Assembly: GCF_002778275.1 (NCBI RefSeq)
Contig: NZ_NESG01000006.1
Span: 124,001-188,000, forward strand
Source of the DNA: Limnohabitans sp. G3-2
GTDB taxonomy: Bacteria > Pseudomonadota > Gammaproteobacteria > Burkholderiales > Burkholderiaceae_C
Length of the DNA: 64,000 nucleotides
Direction: 5' to 3'
The number at the start of each line of letters is the position of its first letter. The stretch's first letter is position 1. The position numbers and the translations under genes were made by a program. The notes beneath the pieces are model-generated. The model was not told where the DNA came from, did no database searches, and was given only the letters and a program-made list of their open reading frames with translations. Positions 45,720 through 56,503 of this stretch are shown piece after piece.

Positions 45720-46570
45720 GCGAAGTTGTCCTCGAGGAAGGGGTTCTTTTTGGTGACGGCATCGAGCTGCACCAGCGTCTCGAGCAAGGCCTTCATTTGG
45801 CCCAGCGGCACGGCATTGGGGCCGTCAGACCAAGCCTCTGCGGGCTTGGGATGGGTTTCCATGAAGAGGCCCGCCACGCCCACGGCCACGCCTGCGCGGG
45901 CCAGCACCGGTACCATCTCGCGCGCTCCGCCGCTGCTGGTGCCTTGGCCACCGGGTTTTTGCACCGAGTGGGTCACGTCAAACACCACAGGCGCGCCGGT
46001 TTTGCGCATCTCGGCCAGGCTGGTCATGTCGGCCACCAGGTTGTTGTAGCCAAAGCTCACGCCGCGCTCACACGCCAGGAAATTGTCTTCGGGAAGACCG
46101 GCTTCACGGGCCGCGCTGCGGGCTTTGTCGATGACGTTCTTCATGTCCCAGGGCGCCAAAAATTGGCCCTTCTTGATGTTCACCGGCTTGCCCGATTGGG
46201 CCACGGCGCGGATGAAATCGGTCTGGCGGCACAAAAAGGCCGGGGTCTGCAGCACGTCAACCACGCTGGCCACGGTTTTGACCTGTGATTCGTCGTGCAC
46301 ATCGGTGAGGATGGGCACGCCGATCTGGCGGCGCACCTCCTGAAGGATTTTCAGGCCCGCATCCATGCCCACACCGCGCTGGGTGCTGCCCGACGAGCGG
46401 TTGGCTTTGTCGAACGAGCCTTTGTAGATGAGCGGGATGCCCAGGGCCGAGCAAGCCTCATGCAGGCGACCCGCCACTTCGATGGACATCTCCAGACCTT
46501 CGATGGAGCAGGTGCCCGCGATCAAAAAGAAGGGCTGGTTCAGGCCAACGTCAAATCCGCTAAGTTTCAT
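45716..46570 (-). CDS. kdsA: 3-deoxy-8-phosphooctulonate (KDO-8-P) synthase
   Basis: A 284-residue enzyme that joins phosphoenolpyruvate to arabinose 5-phosphate for lipopolysaccharide KDO. The conserved segments [38 protein letters not shown] and [14 protein letters not shown] are present. The ATG at 46570 ([13 protein letters not shown]) fits the family; the frame is open upstream without homology. It lies 22 bases after pyrG, the usual pyrG-kdsA-eno order. Confidence 0.97.
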   Translation of the reverse strand: MKLSGFDVGLNQPFFLIAGTCSIEGLEMSIEVAGRLHEACSALGIPLIYKGSFDKANRSSGSTQRGVGMDAGLKILQEVRRQIGVPILTDVHDESQVKTVASVVDVLQTPAFLCRQTDFIRAVAQSGKPVNIKKGQFLAPWDMKNVIDKARSAAREAGLPEDNFLACERGVSFGYNNLVADMTSLAEMRKTGAPVVFDVTHSVQKPGGQGTSSGGAREMVPVLARAGVAVGVAGLFMETHPKPAEAWSDGPNAVPLGQMKALLETLVQLDAVTKKNPFLEDNFA

Positions 46571-46592
46571 GGCTGTCCTTCGTGCGGGTGTT

Positions 46593-48293
<1,701 letters not shown>

Positions 48294-48303
48294 TCACGTC
48301 TGC

Positions 48304-48309
48304 TACATT
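48304..48309 (+). promoter_or_regulatory. Candidate -10 box of coaBC, seven bases before the ATG
   Basis: TACATT ends seven bases before the coaBC ATG at 48317, so a transcript would have almost no leader. No clear -35 is seen. Confidence 0.35.
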
Positions 48310-48316
48310 CCCCGGC

Positions 48317-49540
48317 ATGAGCACATTGGCTGGAAAACACATCGTTCTGGGCTTGTCGGGCGGCATTGCGGCCTTCAAGTCGGCTGAACTCTGCCGCGCC
48401 TTGGTCAAGGCGGGCGTCACCGTACAGGTCGTGATGACCGAGGCCGCCGAACAATTCATGACGGCGGTCACCTTGCAAGCCCTGTCGGGCCGGCCGGTGT
48501 ACACCTCGCAGTGGGACCCGCGTGAGGCCAACAACATGGCCCACATCAACCTGAGCCGCGAGGCCGACGCCATTGTGGTGGCCCCGGCCAGCGCCGACTT
48601 CATGGCCAAGTTGCTGCACGGCGGCGCCGACGAACTGCTCAGTCTAATGTGCCTGGCACGTCCACTGGAGAAGGTGCCGCTGATCGTGGCGCCGGCCATG
48701 AACCGCGAAATGTGGTCCAACCCCGCCACCCAGCGCAATGTGGCGCAACTCAAAGCCGACGGCATTCACGTGCTGGATGTGGGGCAGGGCGACCAAGCCT
48801 GCGGCGAAACCGGTGACGGGCGCATGCTCGAAGCCGAAGAAATCCTGGAAGAGCTCGAAGCGTTTTTCAGCCCGCAGGTGCTGGCGGGCCAGCAAGTGCT
48901 GGTCACGGCGGGCCCAACCTACGAAGCCATTGACCCGGTGCGCGGCATCACCAACTTGTCCAGCGGCAAGATGGGCTTTGCGATTGCCCGGGCGGCCCGC
49001 TTGGCTGGGGCCAATGTGACCTTGATCGCTGGCCCGGTGAGCCTGGCCACGCCGCGCGGCGTGCGGCGCGTGAACGTGCGCTCCGCCCGCGACATGCTTG
49101 AAGCCGTGCAAGGCCATGTGCCCGAGCGGGGCGTGTTCATCGCCACCGCGGCGGTGGCCGACTGGCGCCCGGCCAACGCGGCCGATCAAAAAATCAAGAA
49201 AGACGGTTCAGGGCAGACGCCCGAGCTGGCCTTTGTCGAGAACCCCGACATTTTGGCGACCGTGGCCCAGTCGGCTGCGGCGCAAAAAGGCGAGCTGTTT
49301 TGTGTGGGTTTTGCGGCAGAAAGCCACGACCTGCTGGCGCATGCCACGGCCAAGCGCGCGCGCAAACAGGTGCCGCTGCTGGTGGGCAACATCGGCCCGG
49401 CCACGTTCGGGCAAGACGACAACGCTTTGCTGCTGGTGGACGCCCAAGGCGCCCGAGAACTGCCGCATGCCAGCAAGCAGGTGCTGGCCATTCAACTCAT
49501 TGAAGACATTGCCCGGCGGCTGGGCGGAGAACAAGCATGA
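48317..49540 (+). CDS. coaBC: Bifunctional phosphopantothenoylcysteine decarboxylase / synthetase
   Basis: A 407-residue coenzyme A biosynthesis enzyme. The N-terminal CoaC flavoprotein half (residues ~1-185) has [26 protein letters not shown] and the lid [10 protein letters not shown]. The CoaB half from about residue 190 has [17 protein letters not shown] and [10 protein letters not shown]. It overlaps dut by four bases, the classic coaBC-dut pair. Confidence 0.97.
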   Translation: MSTLAGKHIVLGLSGGIAAFKSAELCRALVKAGVTVQVVMTEAAEQFMTAVTLQALSGRPVYTSQWDPREANNMAHINLSREADAIVVAPASADFMAKLLHGGADELLSLMCLARPLEKVPLIVAPAMNREMWSNPATQRNVAQLKADGIHVLDVGQGDQACGETGDGRMLEAEEILEELEAFFSPQVLAGQQVLVTAGPTYEAIDPVRGITNLSSGKMGFAIARAARLAGANVTLIAGPVSLATPRGVRRVNVRSARDMLEAVQGHVPERGVFIATAAVADWRPANAADQKIKKDGSGQTPELAFVENPDILATVAQSAAAQKGELFCVGFAAESHDLLAHATAKRARKQVPLLVGNIGPATFGQDDNALLLVDAQGARELPHASKQVLAIQLIEDIARRLGGEQA

Positions 49541-49992
49541 CCATGGACATTGACGTCAAGATCCTCGATGCGCGCATTGCCGCGCAAATGCCCACCTACG
49601 CCACGCCCGGCAGTGCGGGCTTGGACCTGCGCGCTTGCCTGGACGCGCCGCTGGTCTTGGCGCCCAACGCCTGGCAACTGGTGCCCACGGGCATGGCCAT
49701 CCACCTCAAGGACCCTGGCTACGCGGCCATGCTCTTGCCGCGTTCGGGCTTGGGCCACAAGCACGGCATCGTCTTGGGCAATTTGGTGGGGCTGATCGAC
49801 AGCGATTACCAAGGACAGCTCATGGTCAGCTGCTGGAACCGCAGCGAGGTGGCCTTCACCATCGAACCTTTGGAGCGCATCGCGCAGATGGTGATCGTGC
49901 CTGTGGTGCAAGCGCGCTTTCACGTCGTGAGCGAGTTCGGTGCTGCGACCGAGCGCGGTGAGGGCGGTTACGGCTCCACAGGCCAAAAATAA
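49537..49992 (+). CDS. dut: dUTP diphosphatase
   Basis: A 151-residue trimeric dUTPase that removes dUTP and supplies dUMP. All five motifs are visible: [35 protein letters not shown] and GYGSTG. The ATG at 49537 overlaps the coaBC stop; MDIDVKIL two codons later is an alternative start. Confidence 0.97.
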   Translation: MTMDIDVKILDARIAAQMPTYATPGSAGLDLRACLDAPLVLAPNAWQLVPTGMAIHLKDPGYAAMLLPRSGLGHKHGIVLGNLVGLIDSDYQGQLMVSCWNRSEVAFTIEPLERIAQMVIVPVVQARFHVVSEFGAATERGEGGYGSTGQK

Positions 49993-50019
49993 GCGCCTGG
50001 CAAGGCGCTGTCAAAGGGC

Positions 50020-50553
50020 TCAGTGCAGGGTGGGTCCAGCGGCTGAGCCTTCGTCGCCCACCTCGATTTTGAAAAAGCCGGTGCCGCAGCTGCCGCTGCC
50101 CACTTCGGCCTCGGTCGGCTCGCGCACCGATTCGACCTTCAGGTGCAGGCGCAGCGCAATGCCCGACAGTGGGTGGTTGGCGTCCAGCACCACGTGCTCG
50201 GGGTAGATTTCGGTCACGGTGTAGAGGGCGTTGCGCGGCGCGTCCGGGTTGCACCCCTCTGGCAAAGCAGTGCCTTCGATCGTGAGGCCGGGCTCGAGCC
50301 CTTCTGGGAACAGGGCCAGCGGCTCCAAAAACAGCAGGTTTTCATCGAAGTCGCCAAAGGCGTCTTCGGGCTCCAGGTGCAAATCGACCTTGGCGCCACG
50401 TTCGTGGCCTTGCAGGGCTTCTTCGATCTTGGGCAGCAGGTCTTGTCCGCCAATGAAAAATTCCACGGGTTCGTCCAGCGTGTCCAGAACTTCGCCCAGC
50501 GTGTCTTTGAGTGTCCAGGTCAGTGCGACCACAGAAGGTGTCTTGATTTCCAT
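50020..50553 (-). CDS. FKBP-type peptidyl-prolyl isomerase, SlyD-like
   Basis: A 177-residue protein with the SlyD layout: a split FKBP domain (VVALTWTLKDTLGEVLD; EFFIGGQDLLPKIEEAL) surrounding an insert-in-flap chaperone domain (GDFDENLLFLEPLALFPEGLE). The signature NHPLSGIALRLHLKV is present. The metal-binding His/Cys-rich tail of E. coli SlyD is missing. It probably acts as a cytoplasmic folding helper. The start is six bases from a palindrome that can provide its -10. Confidence 0.9.
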   Translation of the reverse strand: MEIKTPSVVALTWTLKDTLGEVLDTLDEPVEFFIGGQDLLPKIEEALQGHERGAKVDLHLEPEDAFGDFDENLLFLEPLALFPEGLEPGLTIEGTALPEGCNPDAPRNALYTVTEIYPEHVVLDANHPLSGIALRLHLKVESVREPTEAEVGSGSCGTGFFKIEVGDEGSAAGPTLH

Positions 50554-50554
50554 A

Positions 50555-50566
50555 CGACAATTGTCG
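50555..50566. promoter_or_regulatory. Palindromic shared -10 between SlyD-like and cupin genes
   Basis: CGACAATTGTCG is a perfect 12-base palindrome giving GACAAT on each strand. It sits between two divergent genes and is built like the element at 40147-40160. On the minus strand it is six bases from the SlyD-like ATG. Confidence 0.4.
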
Positions 50567-50619
50567 CAGTTTGGCGGCCACTTTTTGGCCGCTTTGGTTT
50601 TGAGATGCGAGAACCCGAG

Positions 50620-51756
50620 ATGAACACAGAACAACCCTTGGCGCTGCTGGGCGGCTTGACACCCAGTCAATTCATGCAGCGCCATTGGCAGAAAAAGCCT
50701 TTGTTGGTGCGCCAAGCCATCCCCGGTTTTACGCCTTGCGTGGGGCGTTCAGAGTTGGTGGCTTTGGCAGGGCAGGAGGGGGTGGAATCGCGCTTGATCG
50801 TGGACTCTCCCAAGGGTTGGAAGATGAAGCATGGGCCATTTGCGAAGCGCAGTTTGCCGCCCTTCGCTCAGAAAAAATGGACTTTTTTGGTGCAGGGCGT
50901 GGACTTGCACCACGATGGCGTGCACGCGCTGATGCAGCAGTTCCGTTTTGTGCCCGATGCGCGCTTGGACGATGTGATGATCAGCTACGCCACCGATGGC
51001 GGTGGCGTGGGGCCACACTTTGACAGCTATGACGTGTTTTTGCTGCAGGCCCATGGCCAACGCCGTTGGCGCATTGGTCGCAACAGGGACTTGACGCTGC
51101 AATCGGGCGTGCCGCTCAAAATTTTGCAAAACTTCGAGGCCGAAGAAGAGTTTGTGCTGAACCCGGGGGACATGCTGTATTTGCCCCCCAAATACGCACA
51201 CGACGGCGTGGCCGAGGGGGAGTGCATGACCTGGTCCATCGGTTTCAGGGCGCCCCAAGAAGGCGAGTTGGCGCGGGAGCTGCTGCTCGGCTTGGCCGAT
51301 GAGGCGTTCGACGGTGTGGGGGAGGCCATTTACCGCGATCCTCGCCAGCCCGCAGTGATGTCTTCGGCGGCTATACCGCCCTCTTTGGCTCTCTTTGCAC
51401 ATCAAGTGGTCGATAAAGCGCTCAAAAATCCGGATTTGCTGGACAGTTTGCTGGGTGAGTACCTGACCGAGCCCAAAGCCCATGTGTGGTTTGAGGGGTC
51501 TGAAAACGCGCCTGATTTGTCAAAAGGGGTTCACCTCGATCGCAGAAGCAAAATGATGTACGACGAGCGGCATGTGTTCATCAATGGGGAAAGCTTTCGA
51601 GTGGGGGGCAGGGATGCCCGTTTTTTGCGTCAACTGGCTGATAACAGGTCTCTTTCTGCCTCATCTTGCGCTAAGTTGAGTGAATCTGCGCAAGAGGCAT
51701 TGCGCGACTGGATGTCGGCGGATTGGTTGAAACCCGCTCAGGACTTACCCCAGTGA
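50620..51756 (+). CDS. JmjC/cupin ribosomal-oxygenase-like protein (RoxA/YcfD type)
   Basis: A 378-residue 2-oxoglutarate/Fe(II) oxygenase of the type that hydroxylates arginine in ribosomal protein uL16. The iron-binding HxD is in GPHFDSYDVFLLQ and the distal His in PPKYAHDGVAEGE. The N-terminal FMQRHWQKKPLLVRQA matches the family, and the C-terminal winged-helix part is present. The ATG at 50620 (MNTEQPLALLGG) was chosen; 50605 adds five residues. It is divergent from the SlyD-like gene. Confidence 0.9.
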   Translation: MNTEQPLALLGGLTPSQFMQRHWQKKPLLVRQAIPGFTPCVGRSELVALAGQEGVESRLIVDSPKGWKMKHGPFAKRSLPPFAQKKWTFLVQGVDLHHDGVHALMQQFRFVPDARLDDVMISYATDGGGVGPHFDSYDVFLLQAHGQRRWRIGRNRDLTLQSGVPLKILQNFEAEEEFVLNPGDMLYLPPKYAHDGVAEGECMTWSIGFRAPQEGELARELLLGLADEAFDGVGEAIYRDPRQPAVMSSAAIPPSLALFAHQVVDKALKNPDLLDSLLGEYLTEPKAHVWFEGSENAPDLSKGVHLDRRSKMMYDERHVFINGESFRVGGRDARFLRQLADNRSLSASSCAKLSESAQEALRDWMSADWLKPAQDLPQ

Positions 51757-51821
51757 GGGGTTTTTTGAAGGTTTCGCGTCAGTTTGGTGCGTTTTGTTTC
51801 TAAGGGGCCTAGGGAAAACGA

Positions 51822-51827
51822 TATAAT
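51822..51827 (+). promoter_or_regulatory. Consensus -10 box TATAAT of the small lipoprotein gene
   Basis: A perfect TATAAT 113 bases before the ATG at 51940. No good -35 is seen at 16-18 bases (TCTAAG at 17). It implies a ~105-base leader, long compared with other genes in the window. Confidence 0.55.
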
Positions 51828-51894
51828 CCAGCGCTGAGTGCAGAAGAGCTCGAGTGCTTTTGTCTCGGTTCAAGTTTTCTTGAATCAGAATTCG

Positions 51895-51917
51895 ACAATT
51901 TCCGGAAATTGTTTTTT
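51895..51917 (+). terminator. Leader hairpin with T tract (possible attenuator)
   Basis: ACAATTTCCGGAAATTGT is a perfect 18-base palindrome (seven-base stem, CCGG loop) followed by six T residues. It lies inside the leader of the lipoprotein gene, 22 bases before its ATG. It could end transcription of the upstream cupin gene or act as an attenuator. The stem is AT-rich and so weak. Confidence 0.4.
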
Positions 51918-51939
51918 AACCCCTACAAGGAAAATCATC

Positions 51940-52116
51940 ATGAACAAGTCCCTCGTTTTGGCCGCCATCATCGCTGCTGCTGCTTTGTCCGCTTGCGGCA
52001 AAAAAGAAGAAGCTGCTGCTCCAGCCGCTCCTGCTCCTGTGGCTGCTCCAGCACCTGCTGCTGACGCTTCTGCTGCTCCTGCAGCTCCAGCTGCTGACGC
52101 ATCTGCCGCCAAGTAA
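51940..52116 (+). CDS. Small Ala/Pro-rich lipoprotein
   Basis: A 58-residue predicted lipoprotein. The signal MNKSLVLAAIIAAAALSAC ends in the lipobox LSAC, and the mature chain starts CGKKEEAAA and continues as alternating alanine/proline/aspartate residues. AAGGAAAA precedes the ATG. It has its own TATAAT promoter, a long leader and a strong terminator, which suggests high or regulated expression. No function is known; a periplasmic spacer role is possible. Confidence 0.85.
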   Translation: MNKSLVLAAIIAAAALSACGKKEEAAAPAAPAPVAAPAPAADASAAPAAPAADASAAK

Positions 52117-52154
52117 TATTTGGCCGCTTTCCCGGTCTTGGCCGGGACTGCAAG

Positions 52155-52182
52155 AAAAAACCCCGCATGGCGGGGTTTTTTT
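52155..52182 (+). terminator. Strong bidirectional-looking Rho-independent terminator
   Basis: AAAAAACCCCGC-AT-GGCGGGGTTTTTT type hairpin with A tract and T tract on either side. It ends the lipoprotein transcript and, read on the other strand, can end bamC, which converges on it. Confidence 0.92.
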
Positions 52183-52205
52183 ATTGGTCAGAGAGATGGC
52201 TCGGG

Positions 52206-53327
52206 TCAGCGCAACTCGTTGGCCAGCAATTTCAAAATGCGCTCGGCATTGCCGGATGTTTCGGGCTGGCCATTGGCGTCCAGCACACGAACCCAACTGG
52301 CATTGCCTTTTTCGGTCAAGGCGATGCGGTAGCGTGACAAAGCGGCTTCTTCTTTTTTGCTGCTGAAAATGCGGGCAAAAAAGCCCGGCTCTTGGCCAGC
52401 GGCGGTACCGGGCGCCACGTAGCGAACAAAGTAAATGCCTTTGGAGCGGTCGCGGTCTTCGACGGTGAAGCCCGTGCGGTCCAAGGCCACACCGGTTCGG
52501 CGCCAAGCGCGGTCCAGGCTGTCAGTGATCTGGATGGTGGGTTGGCCTTCGACCGTGGTCACGCTGGCTGTTTGCGCATGGGCAGCCGATGCCGTGGCGG
52601 ATTTCGCCGCTTCAGGGGACGCGCCCAGCTTGACCATCAGACGGCGCAAGAATTCGATTTCGAGTTCAGGATCGCCGGCACGGGGTTGCCAGACGGTTTG
52701 GTCTTTTTGTGCGTTGGCGTAATTCTCGGCCATGCCGCGGTGTGTGATGTAGATCTCTACGCCGCCTTGCGCATGGCGTTCAACACGGGTGCGGAACTTG
52801 TCACGCTCACCCGAGGAATACAAGGAGTCCAGCACTTTGCCCAAGGTCTTGCGGATGAAATCTTGTGGAATTTTGGCCCGGTTTTCAGCCCAGTCCGTTT
52901 CCATGATGCCCACGTCAGGCGCGTCAGTGATCAGGACAAAACCGTTGCTGGTCCAGAATTCGCGCAGCGGTTCCCACACTTTGTCTGCTGGGCGTAACAC
53001 CACCAACCAGCGTTGGTTGCCTTGGCGCTCCATGCGCACATCGCCCACAACGTTGGCCGCCGTGCCGGCGTCGGCCACCCGAGCGCCAGCACTTTGGAAA
53101 CCCGAGGCGGTGGCCGAGTTGCTTTCGATGGCGTAGCGCGAGTCTTTGCGCAATTGCGTCAGGTCGGGAGGAATCTCCAAGGTGGGGGCCTTGGCGGCGC
53201 TTTTGTAGTCAATTTTGTCTTCTTCGAAAACAGAGCAAGCACTGACCAGCATGGCCAAAGCGGCGACCACCGCCGTGCGATGAACCGTTGTGGAAGACAG
53301 GGGGCGATGGGGCAATTTCACAGGCAA
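52206..53327 (-). CDS. bamC: Outer membrane assembly lipoprotein BamC
   Basis: A 373-residue lipoprotein of the beta-barrel assembly machine. The signal sequence ends in the lipobox VSAC near residue 30, followed by the conserved unstructured start (SVFEEDKIDYKSA) that contacts BamD. Two helix-grip domains follow. The GNQRWLVVLRPADKVWEPLREFW segment and WAENRAKIPQDF are family-typical. It lies 14 bases after dapA, the standard dapA-bamC operon. Confidence 0.93.
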   Translation of the reverse strand: MPVKLPHRPLSSTTVHRTAVVAALAMLVSACSVFEEDKIDYKSAAKAPTLEIPPDLTQLRKDSRYAIESNSATASGFQSAGARVADAGTAANVVGDVRMERQGNQRWLVVLRPADKVWEPLREFWTSNGFVLITDAPDVGIMETDWAENRAKIPQDFIRKTLGKVLDSLYSSGERDKFRTRVERHAQGGVEIYITHRGMAENYANAQKDQTVWQPRAGDPELEIEFLRRLMVKLGASPEAAKSATASAAHAQTASVTTVEGQPTIQITDSLDRAWRRTGVALDRTGFTVEDRDRSKGIYFVRYVAPGTAAGQEPGFFARIFSSKKEEAALSRYRIALTEKGNASWVRVLDANGQPETSGNAERILKLLANELR

Positions 53328-53341
53328 TCCTTAGGTGGAAA

Positions 53342-54238
53342 TCAAATCAGACCACTGGCCTTGAGCGCGGCCTCAACTGCTGGGTGCTGAGACTCGGACA
53401 GTTCGGTCATGGGCAAGCGCAGCTTGGGTCCGCACAGGCCCATGCGGTTCATGGCCCATTTCACGGGGATGGGGTTGGCTTCAACAAACAGGTTTTTGTG
53501 CACAGGCAACAACTGGAACTGGATGCGCATGGCTTCTTGGACTTGGCCTTGGGTGGCGGCCACGCACAATTCGTGCATGAGGCGTGGGGCCACATTGGCC
53601 GTCACGCTGATGTTGCCGGCACCGCCACACAACATGAGGGCCACGGCCGTGGCGTCATCGCCCGAGAACACCGCGAAGGACTTGGGCAGATCGCGGATCA
53701 GCCATTGGGCGCGTTCGATGTTGCTGGTGGCTTCCTTGATGCCGATGATGCCGGGCACTTGGGCCAGGCGCAAAACCGTGTCGTGCTGCAAATCGGCCAC
53801 GGTGCGACCGGGCACGTTGTAGAGGATGACGGGCAAGCCAGGCACAGCTTCTGCAATGGCCTTGAAGTGCTGGTACAGGCCTTCTTGGGTGGGTTTGTTG
53901 TAGTAGGGCACCACCTGCAATTGGGCATCGGCCCCCACTTTTTGAGCAAACTGGGCCAATTCAATGGCTTCTGCCGTGGAATTGGCACCGCACCCTGCAA
54001 TGATGGGAATGCGTTTGGCCGCTTGCTCCACTGAGACGCGAATGATCTCGCAATGCTCGTCCACCGTGACGGTGGGGGATTCGCCAGAGGTGCCGACGAC
54101 CACAATCGCATCGGTGCCTTCGGCCACATGCCAGTCGATCAGTTTTCGCAAAGTGGGGTAATCCACTTGGCCGTCTTCGAGCATGGGGGTGATCAGGGCA
54201 GGGATGCTGCCTTGGATGGGGCGAGATTCGGAGGTCAT
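53342..54238 (-). CDS. dapA: 4-hydroxy-tetrahydrodipicolinate synthase
   Basis: A 298-residue lysine/diaminopimelate pathway aldolase that condenses pyruvate with aspartate semialdehyde. Visible are GTSGESPT, the tyrosine of ILYNVPGRT and the Schiff-base lysine in [10 protein letters not shown]. The ATG at 54238 ([16 protein letters not shown]) fits the family; the open frame ten codons upstream lacks homology. It is the first gene of dapA-bamC. Confidence 0.97.
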   Translation of the reverse strand: MTSESRPIQGSIPALITPMLEDGQVDYPTLRKLIDWHVAEGTDAIVVVGTSGESPTVTVDEHCEIIRVSVEQAAKRIPIIAGCGANSTAEAIELAQFAQKVGADAQLQVVPYYNKPTQEGLYQHFKAIAEAVPGLPVILYNVPGRTVADLQHDTVLRLAQVPGIIGIKEATSNIERAQWLIRDLPKSFAVFSGDDATAVALMLCGGAGNISVTANVAPRLMHELCVAATQGQVQEAMRIQFQLLPVHKNLFVEANPIPVKWAMNRMGLCGPKLRLPMTELSESQHPAVEAALKASGLI

Positions 54239-54324
54239 TTCAGTGGTTTCTGAACATAAAACAACCATTCTAACGAGTGCGAACGGTTTTCAGGCTTTGG
54301 AATGGGCGGGAATGTGTCCCGATG

Positions 54325-54894
54325 TCACGGTGCCGCTTGCGTCAAGTCGGTCTGGGCTTTCAAGGCCCAGCGGGCTGCAACACCCGTGTCGTGGGGTCGA
54401 ACAGCCACGATGCGCTGCACAAAGCGCTCTGGTGAGGCTTCGAACCCCTCTTCGTACGCCACCACATGCATGCCTTGGGTGACCCGGAGCAACTCGCCCG
54501 CTTGCAGCAAAAAGTCGGGCCGAGAGGGTTTGCCCACGGTCTCGTTGCCCGCTGCAAAGGTTTCGTAAATCAGCACGCCACCCGGGGCCACGCTTTGCAC
54601 GATGACGGGCATCAGGTCGCGCCAAAGGTAATTTGTCACCACCACGCCGCCAAATGTCTGGCCGGGGAAGGGCCAAGGGCCGTTTTCTATGTCGGCGCAG
54701 CTGACGCTCCCATAGGCTTGGGCCATTGACACCGCATCGGGGTTGCGATCAACGCCCCAAGCGGTGTGTCCTTGTGCGGCCAAAAAACGCATGTGTCGGC
54801 CTGCCCCACAAGCCACATCCAAAACGTGGCTGTGGGGCGCGATCAAATGCGCCCAGCGTTGCAGCCAAGCTGAGGGGTTTTCGGTGCCGTGCAT
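54325..54894 (-). CDS. Class I SAM-dependent methyltransferase
   Basis: A 189-residue methyltransferase with the SAM-binding motif I VLDVACGAGRHMRFLA near residues 24-39 and the acidic loop HTAWGVDRNPDAV following it. The VVTNYLWRDLMPVI segment is motif-IV-like. The group resembles TehB/YbaJ-type small-molecule methyltransferases. The substrate is unknown. It lies 16 bases after the small membrane ORF on the same strand. Confidence 0.83.
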   Translation of the reverse strand: MHGTENPSAWLQRWAHLIAPHSHVLDVACGAGRHMRFLAAQGHTAWGVDRNPDAVSMAQAYGSVSCADIENGPWPFPGQTFGGVVVTNYLWRDLMPVIVQSVAPGGVLIYETFAAGNETVGKPSRPDFLLQAGELLRVTQGMHVVAYEEGFEASPERFVQRIVAVRPHDTGVAARWALKAQTDLTQAAP

Positions 54895-54910
54895 GGTTTT
54901 CCTCTTGAAT

Positions 54911-55174
54911 TTAGAAACAAGCCCACAGTTGTTCGGCCAGCATGATCACCAGATCGGGCTGGGTATAAAGCCAGAAGGTGATGGCCAGCAGGAGAGCGGC
55001 CACGATGCCAAGCCCGGATTTTTTGTAAAGTGCTCTGGGGGCAGTCGCCCCTGCGGCCCAAGGGGGTGTCAGGCGAGAGGCTTGACAGGGCGTTGGAGCT
55101 TGGCTTGCATGCCCGAGCAGGGGCTCGCTCACACGGGTTGGGTGAGGCGGGCTGTCAGGCAGGTTGGCGCTCAT
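54911..55174 (-). CDS. Small single-helix membrane protein with REP-encoded start
   Basis: An 87-residue protein starting in an ATGA overlap with the MFS stop. Residues ~13-42 are encoded by a diverged REP-like pair, so the N-terminus is low-complexity (VSEPLLGHASQ...). The C-terminal half is a clear membrane helix (SGLGIVAALLLAITFWLY) and a short tail ending AEQLWACF. The helix looks like a real gene, while the REP-derived half looks acquired, so the original start may have been near MKK-like positions now lost. No family is recognised. Confidence 0.55.
   Translation of the reverse strand: MSANLPDSPPHPTRVSEPLLGHASQAPTPCQASRLTPPWAAGATAPRALYKKSGLGIVAALLLAITFWLYTQPDLVIMLAEQLWACF
55037..55134. 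repeat. Diverged REP-like pair inside a small ORF
   Basis: A degraded GGCCGC-type hairpin (CGCCCCTGCGGCC core at 55037-55061) and an inverted GCGAGC-type hairpin (CGAGCAGGGGCTCG, 55112-55134) separated by ~50 bases. Both lie within the reading frame at 54911-55174 and leave it open. Confidence 0.7.
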
Positions 55175-56382
55175 GCTGCTTGGGGTGCGTGGCGCTGAAT
55201 GGGGGCCTCGCGCACCGGCAGATTCACCAGCGCAGCCAACACGCCCAAAGCAATGGCCAGGTACCAGACGATGTCGTAGCTGCCGGTCTTGTCGTACAAA
55301 TAGCCGCCCAGCCAGACGCCCATGAACGAGCCAATCTGGTGGCTGAAGAAAATGAAGCCGCTGAGCATGGACAGGTGTGAAATGCCAAAAATTTGGGCCA
55401 CCGCCGCGTTGGTGACGGGCACCGTGGACAACCAAAGCATGCCCATGACCCCAGAGAAGAGGTAAACACTGGTGGGCGTGAGCGGGGCCAGCAAGAACAG
55501 CACAATCGCCACCGAGCGGGCGATGTAAATGAAAGCCAAGATGTTTTTCTTGGGCATTTTCTGACCCAAAGTGCCCGCGATGTACGTGCCAAACACGTTG
55601 AACAAGCCGATCAAGGCCAAAGCGTTGCTGGCCACCTGAGGCGCCAGGCCGTGGTCTTTCAGGTAGCTGGGCATGTGCACGCCAATGAACACCACTTGGA
55701 AGCCGCACACAAAATAACCGGCCATCAGCAGCTGAAAACTGGGGTACTTGAAGGCTTCTTTCAAAGCCTGGGCGATCGTTTGGTCTCGCTGGACTTGGCC
55801 GGGTGCGTTCAGAGCCGGTTCGCGCAGACCCCAAGCCAGCGGGATGATCAGCATGGCTGCGGCGGCCAAGATGACCAAGGCGGTTTGCCAGCCCATTTGG
55901 CTGATCAGCAAGCCCTCGACGGGCACCATCAAAAACTGGCCGAAACTGCCCGCCGCAGCCGCCACGCCCATGGCCCAAGAGCGGCGCTCGATGGGCACGT
56001 TGCGACCAATCACGCCGTAAATGACCGCGTAGGTGGTGCCCGCTTGGGCCGTGCCGATGATCACCCCGGTAAACAAGGCAAACATCCAAGGGTCGGTGGC
56101 CCAGGCCATGCCCAGCAGGCCCACGGCGTAGACCACGGCGCCCACGGCAATCACGCGGAAGGCACCGAACTTGTCGGCCACCATGCCCGCAAAAATGCCC
56201 ATGAAGCCCCAGGAGAGGTTCTGAATGGCCATGGCAAAGCCGAACTCTTGGCGGCCCCATCCTTGGGCTTGGGTGATGGGCTGAAGCCACAGGCCAAAGC
56301 CGTGTCGAATGCCCATGGACAGGGTGACGATGGCCGCGCCGCAAAGCAGCACTTGGGTCAGAGAGAGGGGTTTGGGTTGCAT
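55171..56382 (-). CDS. MFS transporter (oxalate/formate-type OFA family-like)
   Basis: A 403-residue carrier with about 12 helices. MFS motif A is weak (GMVADKFGAFR), while WGRQEFGFAMAIQNLSWGFMGI near residue 40 and the family pattern resemble OFA/monocarboxylate-type transporters. The 54911 ORF is translationally coupled behind it. The substrate is unknown. It is divergent from parE with a 120-base gap. Confidence 0.82.
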   Translation of the reverse strand: MQPKPLSLTQVLLCGAAIVTLSMGIRHGFGLWLQPITQAQGWGRQEFGFAMAIQNLSWGFMGIFAGMVADKFGAFRVIAVGAVVYAVGLLGMAWATDPWMFALFTGVIIGTAQAGTTYAVIYGVIGRNVPIERRSWAMGVAAAAGSFGQFLMVPVEGLLISQMGWQTALVILAAAAMLIIPLAWGLREPALNAPGQVQRDQTIAQALKEAFKYPSFQLLMAGYFVCGFQVVFIGVHMPSYLKDHGLAPQVASNALALIGLFNVFGTYIAGTLGQKMPKKNILAFIYIARSVAIVLFLLAPLTPTSVYLFSGVMGMLWLSTVPVTNAAVAQIFGISHLSMLSGFIFFSHQIGSFMGVWLGGYLYDKTGSYDIVWYLAIALGVLAALVNLPVREAPIQRHAPQAA

Positions 56383-56489
56383 CCCCTGACTTTAACCAAT
56401 GTGTCAACAACGCCGGGTCGCTCACATGCCTGAACGCCGCGCAGATGGCGGCACTGTTTTTGTATCCAGTATTTGGCGTGAAATCCCAC

Positions 56490-56495
56490 TACAAT
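56490..56495 (+). promoter_or_regulatory. Candidate -10 box of parE, eight bases before the ATG
   Basis: TACAAT ends eight bases before the parE ATG at 56504, so the transcript would be nearly leaderless. A convincing -35 is not visible at the normal spacing. Confidence 0.42.
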
Positions 56496-56503
56496 CCGCC
56501 ACC

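Noticed and set aside
55171-56425. Upstream part of the 504-codon minus-strand frame that ends in the small membrane ORF
   Set aside because: Before 55174 it overlaps the MFS gene in another frame; only the last 87 codons look protein-like.
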